From NCBI GenBank assembly GCA_021734725.1, contig JAIPIM010000136.1:1-10279 (forward strand): a DNA stretch of 10,279 nucleotides, written 5' to 3'. Source of the stretch: Minisyncoccota bacterium (GTDB lineage: Bacteria > Verrucomicrobiota > Lentisphaeria > Oligosphaerales > MVZH01). Positions 1 to 5,929 of this stretch are shown in pieces. The notes under the pieces are model-generated. The model did not search any database and was not told the DNA's origin. It saw only the letters and a program-made list of their open reading frames with translations. How positions within the stretch are numbered: the stretch's first letter is position 1; every line of letters starts with the position of its first letter. The translations under genes and the position numbers were made by a program.

Positions 1-253
1 CCTTTTCCTCCCATTTCGCTCTGTCCAGATACCTCCCGCTAGCCTTGATGCGCAATTCACCGGATCGCGCATCAACCACCTCATCCGGGAGAAGATAGGT
101 CTCTTCGTTCTGATTCCACAGAATCTTGACTGACGGTTCTGGCCGGGGATTGCTTCCATTTCCACACGAGCATAAAAGGCCCGCGCACATGATCGAGGCA
201 ATGCAAACCAGTATAGCCTTAGTCCGCCGAATCAAGTGATCGTTTCTTTCCAT
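1..253 (-). CDS. Putative lipoprotein, partial (C-terminus off the left edge)
   Basis: Reading right to left, 84 residues are visible before the window ends. The N-terminus is basic (MERNDHLIRRTK), followed by a hydrophobic stretch (AILVCIASIMCAGLL) and a Cys-containing end 'LCSC', which fits a lipoprotein signal with the second Cys as the lipidated residue. The mature part starts with a short Gly/Asn/Pro-rich linker. The ATG at 253 is chosen because AAGGAG sits 7 nt upstream (revcomp of about 261-266). This start lies inside the last codons of the preceding gene (35-nt overlap), so translation is probably coupled. An internal ATG at 190 would remove most of the signal. I do not recognise the family. 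The context suggests it works at the cell envelope with the two genes upstream. Confidence 0.7.
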   Translation of the reverse strand, partial: MERNDHLIRRTKAILVCIASIMCAGLLCSCGNGSNPRPEPSVKILWNQNEETYLLPDEVVDARSGELRIKASGRYLDRAKWEEK

Positions 254-1028
254 TCTGTATCTCCTTGATCAATTCTTGGAAGTCCTCCATCGGCATGCGT
301 TCGCGCACGAATTGCAGGACTTCACGATATAGCTCTCCTGTTGACATATCGAGAAGCGATGAGTCAATGGGCGAGAGAAAATGCACGCATGAATGATAGA
401 ATTTCGTATTGTCGGATTTCGATACGGGCGAGTTCACGTCCTTGATATCCAACCATGCCTTCTTGATCTGCTCGCACGCCCAGAGATTGTATTTCGTTTG
501 CGCTTTCTGCAGGAGTTCTTGCCTCACCCTCTCGTGTTCGTATCCCATCTTTTGAGCTGCTTCAGCGGCTTCGGGGGTACCATCATTCGGGTACAGAGCA
601 AGGTATGCACCTGCACCAGCCCATCGGGTCAGTCCGTCTCGGAGGGTACTCGCCTTTCGTGCATTCGTGTACGCAGATTGCACGAAACCGGGGATGACCT
701 CGGCCAATGATGTCTGGAGTTTTGCAGTTGATGAACTGAGGGCTACGAACTCGGGTGTCTCCCCAGAGATAATGGCTGCCTCCAACGTCAACTGGGCTTC
801 CCTCCACAACTGCGCTGCCTCAACTACGTTCTTTCCTGTAACACTGCCGACCGCATTGATCCGCTGGGCCACGGAATCCGCCTGTTGCAGCAAGGTTGCG
901 TCCACTGACGCAGGGCTTGTGGATACAGGCCTGTCAGGGGAGCGGAATAGAACCAAGGTCATCACGAGTAGGTTCGCCACGACAAGGGCGAGGAGAATGC
1001 GGTTTGTGTTGCTGGGTTTTGCTGTCAT
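219..1028 (-). CDS. Hypothetical membrane-anchored protein, 269 aa
   Basis: The N-terminus has one strong hydrophobic segment (about residues 10-28, ILLALVVANLLVMTLVLF) after a short basic head. It is followed by a roughly 240-residue, mostly helical, charged periplasmic or exterior domain with no motif I recognise. Two Cys (in WACEQ and HSCVHF) sit in the second half. The ATG overlaps the stop of the upstream lipoprotein gene as ATGA (1025-1028), and AGGAG lies about 11 nt before the start, so the two genes are translationally coupled. The downstream lipoprotein starts inside its 3' end. The family is unknown; a role as an accessory envelope protein partnered with the flanking lipoproteins is inference. 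Confidence 0.75.
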   Translation of the reverse strand: MTAKPSNTNRILLALVVANLLVMTLVLFRSPDRPVSTSPASVDATLLQQADSVAQRINAVGSVTGKNVVEAAQLWREAQLTLEAAIISGETPEFVALSSSTAKLQTSLAEVIPGFVQSAYTNARKASTLRDGLTRWAGAGAYLALYPNDGTPEAAEAAQKMGYEHERVRQELLQKAQTKYNLWACEQIKKAWLDIKDVNSPVSKSDNTKFYHSCVHFLSPIDSSLLDMSTGELYREVLQFVRERMPMEDFQELIKEIQNGKKRSLDSAD

Positions 1029-1438
1029 CGTTTCATCTTCTCCTGCACAACGTCGCGAGTCACTGGTACGGTGGACTCGGCTTGTTGGGGAATCAGTATC
1101 CCCTTAAGTTTGTCTGGATTCGTGAATTTGTAGATTGGCTTTCGAGCTTTGCTCAATACGGTTGCATATCCCGATGGGTCGTAGAGCCATCGGGTTCCCG
1201 TTTCTTCGGTGGAGACATCAACCTTGTGCGTGAACTTGTACGCGGAGGATGGCTCAACCGTGCTACGCTCGAACCAGACCTGGTTCAACTCCTTCAATAT
1301 TGAGGAGTTCGTGATCACACAGATAGTCTTGAACTCGGGGTCGAGTACCTTTACGTGGGTGATGGCGGGATGCTCATGTTGACACCCGGTGGTGATGGCG
1401 CATATGACCAAGATTGCAGAAAGCAGTGTTCTCATCAT
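1025..1438 (-). CDS. Small putative lipoprotein, 137 aa
   Basis: The open frame extends upstream to about 1732, but the first 98 codons of that extension lie within a group II intron-like RNA and read as low-complexity Arg/Ser/Gly-rich peptide. The convincing start is the ATG pair at 1438/1435, which gives MMRTLLSAILVICAITTGC: basic n-region, hydrophobic core and a good lipobox (TTGC) with the lipidated Cys at residue 19. A GGGGAA stretch 5-6 nt upstream is a weak ribosome site. The mature part (about 118 residues) has no family I recognise; it contains 'TRWLYDPSGYATVLSK' and 'KPIYKFTNPDKLKGIL', consistent with a compact beta-rich fold. The gene ends in an ATGA overlap with the next gene. It may depend on transcripts passing through the upstream intron remnant. 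Confidence 0.75.
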   Translation of the reverse strand: MMRTLLSAILVICAITTGCQHEHPAITHVKVLDPEFKTICVITNSSILKELNQVWFERSTVEPSSAYKFTHKVDVSTEETGTRWLYDPSGYATVLSKARKPIYKFTNPDKLKGILIPQQAESTVPVTRDVVQEKMKR

Positions 1439-1449
1439 TTCGTTCCCCA

Positions 1450-1725
1450 ATCGAGTAGCCGGGGAGGTCTCGCTCCCCTGGCTCTCACACCACCGGCCAT
1501 ACGGATCCGTAGCACGGAAGACTATCCCATTCACGTGCCCGCTGGTCCCGAGCCTGCCGCACCTCATATCCGGTTCTTGTACATCGTCCATCGTCCTGTG
1601 TTTTCGGATCGGGCTTCCTCTCCATCCCGCCTCACAGCGACGCCCTTGCCTTTCGCTAGCACTTCCCCCCGACCGGGGTGTGCACGGGACTTTCACCCGC
1701 GAGTAGTGCGCCATGCCGGGCACAC
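1450..1725 (-). ncRNA. ORF-less group II intron remnant (5' domain I part and 3' domain VI)
   Basis: Read on the minus strand, it starts GTGTGCCCGGCATGG (1725 down), matching the GUGYG 5' end of group II introns. It contains GGGTGAAAGTCCC (1698-1686) and GATATGAGG (1570-1562), both recurrent in domain I of bacterial group II introns. The 3' end folds as a domain VI hairpin (about 1490-1450): GAG-AGCC-A-GGGGAG, loop, CTCCCC-GGCT-A-CTC, then GAT. The A at 1456 is bulged and is the seventh base from the AY-type end at 1450, as expected for the branch point. Only 276 nt long, it has no reverse transcriptase, and I cannot draw a canonical domain V with AGC triad and GNRA loop, so it looks like an internally deleted copy. 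It begins four bases after the upstream gene's stop codon. Class and splicing competence cannot be judged here. Confidence 0.68.
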
Positions 1726-1728
1726 ACG

Positions 1729-3153
1729 TCACTCCTCAGGCGCGGCCTTTAGGACGTCGCCTGCAGGAGTTTGTTGGGCATCATCTAGAATCTTCTTGTC
1801 CTCGCCTGGCAGAATTTCGTTCCAGTTGATTGCCTGGATGAACTCAATATCAATGGCTCCCACTTCTAACCACAGCGCTTCAGGGAATGTGCAATGAATC
1901 TTAACAAAAAAACCGGGGATAGAGTACAGATGCGTCTTCCAGAAAAACTGGATTTCTTGCTCTTCTATTCTCTCGATTTTCGTCAGGTTGGCAGCATAGG
2001 CAATCGGCGAATCATCCCGCGTCGGAACTGCCATGACGCGAGATTCAGTCTTTCGCGTATAACCTTTTGCGGAAATCGAATTCAATGTCCGCTTGTACTC
2101 CTTCAGGTAGCTGTCAGAGGGTTGGGTCAATTTGAATACAGCATTGGGTCGCTTAATTATCTCCTCTTGATCCTCAAGTATCGGTTTCCCCTCTGAATTT
2201 AACAACAGAAAGGGGCCTTTGGTGCCAGGTGGACTTTCATAAACATAAAGAGAGATGTCGAGCCATTTTTCTGGATCGTGATACTGCAAACCTACATTGG
2301 TGCCATCTGGTTGATATTCTGTTTCGTCAATTAAATGCAATGTTTCTATCTGCCTTGGAACTGAAAGCCCGGATTTGGCAAATACATAAATATTTTCATG
2401 GGGGATGGCCGATGCTTCTGCAGCCACTGGAGGAGATTCAACCTTGTTCCCATGCTCATCATATTCAATCCGGCTTACTACCTCCCCATCCAAAAAGTTC
2501 AATTCTTCCCTTAGTTTACCTTCCGCGTCCCAGAACATCCATTTACCTTGCCACAAATCATCTCGATACTCACCCTCTGCTTTCTTTTGCCCATTTTCGT
2601 ACCATACAGTTGTTGTACCATGGCGTTGCCCATTCCTATTATAAAACTCCTCTTCCATATTTCCGTTTTCATACCATAAAACCCACTTCCCGTGAGGTAT
2701 ATCCTGACGGTATTCAGCCTCCATTCTCTTTTGTCCATTATCATAATAGAAGATCACTCTCCTGTTCCCCTCTCCTTCCAGGTATTCTATCTCGCCGGTC
2801 TTTCGCCCATTCTCGTCCCAGCCAATTGACTTCCCAAGTCTAATCCCTTCGTGAAAATTACACACCTCCTTCTTTTGCCCATTTTCGTACCAGTGAATCC
2901 ACTTCCCGTGTGGTCTGCCATTATGCAATTCGACTTCCATCTTCTTTAGCCCGTTGGCATAATACGCAACCGCCCGCCCCGTGAATGCTTTGTTGGAATC
3001 AGGACAGTAAAGAATTGTGTCTTTAACTATGAGAGTCTCTATCTCAACAACATGATTTGCGTGGCATGCCCGTATCGCTAGAAGAAACAGCAATCGAATT
3101 AGTGGCTTGATCGCTATTTGTGTAATTCTGCAAAAATATATAGAGTGATTCAT
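1729..3153 (-). CDS. Secreted YwqK/MORN-type repeat protein, 474 aa
   Basis: The N-terminus (MNHSIYFCRITQIAIKPLIR then LLFLLAIRACHA) looks like a long signal peptide or anchor. Residues about 58-231 hold some seven repeats of 22-24 residues with consensus Y-x-NGQKK-x-E-x-x-Y-x-x-G-x-x-HGKW-x-x-W-Y-E, the MORN_2/YwqK pattern (beta-hairpin repeats) common in secreted bacterial proteins often mislabelled as antitoxins. The remaining 240 residues carry no motif I recognise. The ATG at 3153 is preferred over an upstream in-frame GTG at 3210: the GTG has no ribosome site and adds only a basic tail before the signal, whereas GGTGAGG lies about 11 nt before 3153. The DNA is noticeably more AT-rich than its neighbours, which suits an acquired gene. 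It is the first gene after the attC-like site at 3248-3328. Ligand and role are unknown. Confidence 0.8.
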   Translation of the reverse strand: MNHSIYFCRITQIAIKPLIRLLFLLAIRACHANHVVEIETLIVKDTILYCPDSNKAFTGRAVAYYANGLKKMEVELHNGRPHGKWIHWYENGQKKEVCNFHEGIRLGKSIGWDENGRKTGEIEYLEGEGNRRVIFYYDNGQKRMEAEYRQDIPHGKWVLWYENGNMEEEFYNRNGQRHGTTTVWYENGQKKAEGEYRDDLWQGKWMFWDAEGKLREELNFLDGEVVSRIEYDEHGNKVESPPVAAEASAIPHENIYVFAKSGLSVPRQIETLHLIDETEYQPDGTNVGLQYHDPEKWLDISLYVYESPPGTKGPFLLLNSEGKPILEDQEEIIKRPNAVFKLTQPSDSYLKEYKRTLNSISAKGYTRKTESRVMAVPTRDDSPIAYAANLTKIERIEEQEIQFFWKTHLYSIPGFFVKIHCTFPEALWLEVGAIDIEFIQAINWNEILPGEDKKILDDAQQTPAGDVLKAAPEE

Positions 3154-3247
3154 GGTTGTGATGTCCTCACCTTTCTGTTGCTTTAAATAACGCCTCTTTG
3201 ACGGTTTCACAGATCACGGCTCTTTGTTTATTGCCAGCTTCATACGC

Positions 3248-3328
3248 GCCCAACGTCACCCCTCACCGGACGCTGGAAGACGCGCATCGCGCGGCTTTCA
3301 GCGGTACGAGTGCAGGGGATTGTTTGGA
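3248..3328 (-). other. attC-like integron recombination site (site A)
   Basis: On the minus strand this 81-nt stretch starts with a degenerate R'' box TCCAAAC (3328-3322) and ends with a consensus R' box GTTGGGC (3254-3248; GTTRRRY). Between them are nested arms: CCCCT-G-CAC on the 5' side against GTG-AGGGG on the 3' side, with one extra unpaired G, then CGCTG/CAGCG, a short AAAG/CTTC-type pairing, and GCGC-GAT-GCGC at the tip. Extra bases confined to the 5' arm and an unpaired spacer between arms are the known architecture of attC sites. It begins 17 nt after the stop codon of the Sel1 gene, the expected cassette position. Another possibility is a simple rho-independent-like hairpin, but there is no T tract. 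Confidence 0.6.
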
Positions 3329-3345
3329 TGTCTCTGTCTCTTTCA

Positions 3346-5049
3346 TTAGTATCGTGGAAGTCCGTCAATGTTGGTGTCTGAGTTAAACCAATCGCGTCGT
3401 GTGGGATCGTGGTAGAAGAACAAGTAGCCCACATTCCTCCGTAACGTCCCTGCACGTGTGTAAAACGTAAACTCGTAGTCAACTTGTGCATTGGCGTCAC
3501 ACTTCGGGTTTCCGCGAACATATTGGAACTGGAAACCAACTCGTCGGGCACTGACGAGTTCCCCATTGTTGATCTTCATCTGTACCATTGTATCGGCGGC
3601 GTGAGTGAGGAAACGTTCCGCTGCGTCTCTGTCTGGTGGGCTCTTTTGGGCTCCTCTGATTTTGGAATCCTCGTAAAGCAGTTCGTTCAGTGCTTGCGCT
3701 GCTTCCTGATCGCCTTGATCGGCTGCCTGACCAAACCAGTAAGCGGCCTTGGACAAGTCCTGTCTCACTCCCGCGCCGCGATAGAAACAGAGTCCCAGTT
3801 TCTTTTGTGCGACCGCGAGCCCTTGCTGGGCTGCCTTGCTGTACCAGAATGCCGCCGTCTCGTAATCTTGTGCTACGCCAAGACCGTCGATATAGCTCGC
3901 ACCAAGGTTGTATTGACACAGTGCATGCCCGGCTTCGGCTCCTGCAGAAAACAGCTCAACCGCCCTGCGGTTGTCGCCCCGATTGGCGGCCGCAATGCCC
4001 ATGTCGCACAGTTCGTCTCCCGTATATTGCCTGGGGCGCTGCGTGCTTTCCGGCTGAGTTTGTGATCGAACGTCCGCAAATGCATACACTCGTTCTGTTC
4101 CGCCCACGTTCGATTCCCCAAAATCAAGAAGTTTCGAGTCTGCCTCTGCAAGATCAACGAGAGCAGACCAGATTGTCATACGGTCCTTTATGGTCCCTTC
4201 AACAAGGACCACGTACTGTCCCGGCTTCAGATCGTGGAAGGCAAACATGCCGTTGTTGTCCGCGTAGACCGTTCGTGTAAGGTAACTCCGAAACGAGACT
4301 GCTCGCTCCTTCTCAACTTCGATCAGGGATTCGGTGGCCCGAATCCACTCTCGACTGTTGCGGGCAGCACTGGTCTGCGCTTGGAGGCAGGCAATGGCTT
4401 TCTCCGCAAGACGGTTGTAAGAACGCCGGAATGCGTCTGTGACTTGAATCAGGTAGACAGGGACCTGTTTGAGCGGCAGGTCGTAGCCCTCAAACACAAT
4501 GTGAATACTGCCCTTGATACTTGCAGGAGCCTGAAATGACGAGGCGGAAGCACGAGGTGACGAACTCTCAGGTTTAGATGATCGGGATGCTGGGGGTGTA
4601 TCGGGTTCCCTATCGCCCGCACTGGCGGGTGATGCTGGCGTTGATGTCTGACTCAACCGTGCACCCGGCTTCTGCCATGGGTTTGAGTTGGAGATCGCAA
4701 CCGCAATAACAATGCTTATGACAACGGCCGCACCAGCAATGCCCCAGATGATGCCATTGGGCTTTCGGTTGTGACGCGGAGAAGAATACTGTGGATTGAG
4801 CTTACGACCTGTCCGAGTATCGTAACCGCATTGCACACAAAGAACCGCGCCCGGCGGAAACGCTGAGCCGCAATGCGGGCAAGTGCGTGCCGTTACTGAC
4901 TTCTGCTTGAGGCGGAGATGTGGTGACGCCGGGATCGTGATGTCGGCGCTGCATTCCGGACAGGCGATTGTCTGCCCTTGAAGTTCCGAAAAATAGTCAT
5001 CCTCGACTTCGAGGGTGACATGACATGACGTACATTCAATTCGTTTCAT
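3346..5049 (-). CDS. Zinc-ribbon, membrane-anchored Sel1-repeat protein, 567 aa
   Basis: Domain order: a first zinc ribbon (C6-x2-C9, C30-x2-C33), a second ribbon (C57-x2-C60, C71-x2-C74; 'CPHCGSAFPPGAVLCVQC'), a transmembrane helix (about 100-120), a Ser/Pro-rich linker (about 130-175), a beta-sandwich region resembling carboxypeptidase-regulatory domains (GMFAFHDLKPGQYVVLVEG, about 267-285), Sel1/TPR repeats (about 342-455; 'AVELFSAGAEAGHALCQYNL', 'AAFWYSKAAQQGLAVAQKKL', 'AAYWFGQAADQGDQEAAQAL') and a 90-residue C-terminal domain of unknown type. Ribbons are probably cytoplasmic and the repeats outside. Sel1 repeats usually bind partner proteins. The ATG overlaps the previous stop as ATGA (5046-5049), so it is coupled to the upstream secreted protein. 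An attC-like site follows the stop. Exact function unknown. Confidence 0.85.
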   Translation of the reverse strand: MKRIECTSCHVTLEVEDDYFSELQGQTIACPECSADITIPASPHLRLKQKSVTARTCPHCGSAFPPGAVLCVQCGYDTRTGRKLNPQYSSPRHNRKPNGIIWGIAGAAVVISIVIAVAISNSNPWQKPGARLSQTSTPASPASAGDREPDTPPASRSSKPESSSPRASASSFQAPASIKGSIHIVFEGYDLPLKQVPVYLIQVTDAFRRSYNRLAEKAIACLQAQTSAARNSREWIRATESLIEVEKERAVSFRSYLTRTVYADNNGMFAFHDLKPGQYVVLVEGTIKDRMTIWSALVDLAEADSKLLDFGESNVGGTERVYAFADVRSQTQPESTQRPRQYTGDELCDMGIAAANRGDNRRAVELFSAGAEAGHALCQYNLGASYIDGLGVAQDYETAAFWYSKAAQQGLAVAQKKLGLCFYRGAGVRQDLSKAAYWFGQAADQGDQEAAQALNELLYEDSKIRGAQKSPPDRDAAERFLTHAADTMVQMKINNGELVSARRVGFQFQYVRGNPKCDANAQVDYEFTFYTRAGTLRRNVGYLFFYHDPTRRDWFNSDTNIDGLPRY

Positions 5050-5591
5050 CGTTTGCGCCGGATGATGCCCTGGCCGGCCAAGCCCTTCTCGTGAAGGATT
5101 CGGTTGGCACCCTCATAGGATGAGGCTGTGCCGACAACCACACGGCCCCCAATAATGCAGGCTCCCCACTGGCCACTGCCCGAAGACCCAGAGCCTGAAG
5201 AGCCAGAGCTTCTGGATGTCTCGCTTTGGCGACGTTCTGCTGCTCGTTGCTGCTCGTGTGAGAACTGTGCGCGCTTCTGTGCCATCTCGCGTGAGTATTC
5301 ATATGCTTGTTTGGGATCATAACTGTAGCATTTAGCGAACTCGGACGGCAGTTCAGTGAAAGGGACCTTTGCGATGCCGCTGGCATGGAAGATTGAAATG
5401 CCGTCGGGTTCGACGCGTGTTATCTTGCAGTTGTCATACGTCACGCCTTTCGTGGTCGTGATCGTCAACTTCTTATTCTCGTTCGTCGTTACTCCTGTAA
5501 CAGGAGCATTCGTGCAATCTCCGTAACACGTCACCGCGAGCAGGATGAACAGCACGTAGACGAATCGCTGTACAGTCAATATTAGGTTCAT
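5046..5591 (-). CDS. Small secreted protein with Ser/Gly linker, 181 aa
   Basis: The start at 5591 is supported by GAGGAGGAAC just upstream; the open frame continues further upstream only as antisense-like sequence over the zinc-ribbon gene. Residues 1-22 form a hydrophobic signal (LTVQRFVYVLFILLAVTCYG). The next part contains 'TTTKGVTYDNCKITRVEPDG' then 'ISIFHASGIAKVPFTELP', a small beta domain that I associate with PVC-group secreted proteins (inference from memory). A charged helical segment (about 90-120, YEYSREMAQKRAQ..) leads to a low-complexity SSGSSGSGSSGSG linker and a short C-terminal domain ending in IIRRKR. It is the middle gene of a coupled trio: 16 nt after the zinc-ribbon gene and overlapping the Sel1 gene by 4 nt. 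No enzymatic motif seen. Confidence 0.78.
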   Translation of the reverse strand: MNLILTVQRFVYVLFILLAVTCYGDCTNAPVTGVTTNENKKLTITTTKGVTYDNCKITRVEPDGISIFHASGIAKVPFTELPSEFAKCYSYDPKQAYEYSREMAQKRAQFSHEQQRAAERRQSETSRSSGSSGSGSSGSGQWGACIIGGRVVVGTASSYEGANRILHEKGLAGQGIIRRKR

Positions 5592-5607
5592 GTTGTTCCT
5601 CCTCGGG

Positions 5608-5829
5608 TCAGTCGTTTGACAGTTGTCCCTGTACGGCATCGTTAGGTACTGTTTCGAGAACTTCGACAGCCTCCACATAATCCACGACATGGACGCCGCA
5701 ATGCAAGCAATCGAACTCGAATCGAGCATTCTGCCTCGGCACCTCATTGGTGGTAAAGAACACGGACGTGTCCTTCGTGCACTTGGGACAACGGCGGGTG
5801 GTCAACACATGGCTGATGGGCCTGGTCAT
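5608..5829 (-). CDS. Small zinc-ribbon protein, 73 aa
   Basis: The ATG at 5829 is preceded by AAGGAG with 8 nt spacing, which decides the start over in-frame ATGs further upstream that lie in the attC-like hairpin. The protein has two Cys pairs (CPKC at 14-17 and CLHC at 41-44), an apparently complete four-Cys zinc ribbon, with a beta-strand-rich segment between them and an acidic C-terminal tail (VDYVEAVEVLETVPNDAV). There is no signal peptide, so it is probably cytoplasmic and could bind nucleic acid or protein. It is the first gene after the attC-like site at 5853-5929 and is 16 nt from the next gene, so it probably leads a three-gene unit. Specific function unknown. Confidence 0.75.
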   Translation of the reverse strand: MTRPISHVLTTRRCPKCTKDTSVFFTTNEVPRQNARFEFDCLHCGVHVVDYVEAVEVLETVPNDAVQGQLSND

Positions 5830-5852
5830 TCTGGTTTCTCCTTTCTTCTGCA

Positions 5853-5929
5853 TCCGAACGTCCGAAATCACGGGACCGGTGGGGTGCGTCCGCGCGCCCC
5901 ACTGGGTACCGTGCATTTCATTGTTGGCC
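5853..5929 (-). other. attC-like integron recombination site (site B)
   Basis: On the minus strand: R''-like GGCCAAC (5929-5923), then AAT, GAAAT, GC, ACGG, T, ACC, CA, GTGGGG, a loop, CCCCAC, C, GGT, C, CCGT, G, ATTTC, GGAC and R'-like GTTCGGA (5859-5853). The four nested stems (5+4+3+6 bp) are perfect, and every asymmetric internal loop has its extra base on the 5' arm, as in attC sites. The 5' box overlaps the 3' end of the upstream gene: its TGA stop lies in CCAACAATGA, a familiar attC-gene junction. The R' box departs from GTTRRRY at two positions, so integrase recognition is uncertain. Length (77 nt) is close to that of site A (81 nt). Confidence 0.65.

Noticed and set aside
1450..1725. 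The intron relic as a group IIC-attC intron inserted in an integron attC site
   Set aside because: Attractive given the attC-like sites nearby, but the exon flanks (TGACGT before, TGGGGAACG after) show no R or L boxes, and the orientation is the same as the genes rather than opposite.
1355..1897. Long plus-strand open frames, and the N-terminal 98-codon extension of the lipoprotein frame up to 1732, across 1440-1730
   Set aside because: They read through the structured group II intron-like RNA, giving Arg/Ser/Pro-rich peptides without ribosome sites; such frames are a known artefact of intron sequence.
3667..4539. Plus-strand and alternate minus-strand open frames across the Sel1 gene
   Set aside because: The minus-strand frame at 3346-5049 has clear Sel1 repeats, zinc ribbons and a transmembrane helix; the others are shadows rich in Arg, Cys and Pro.
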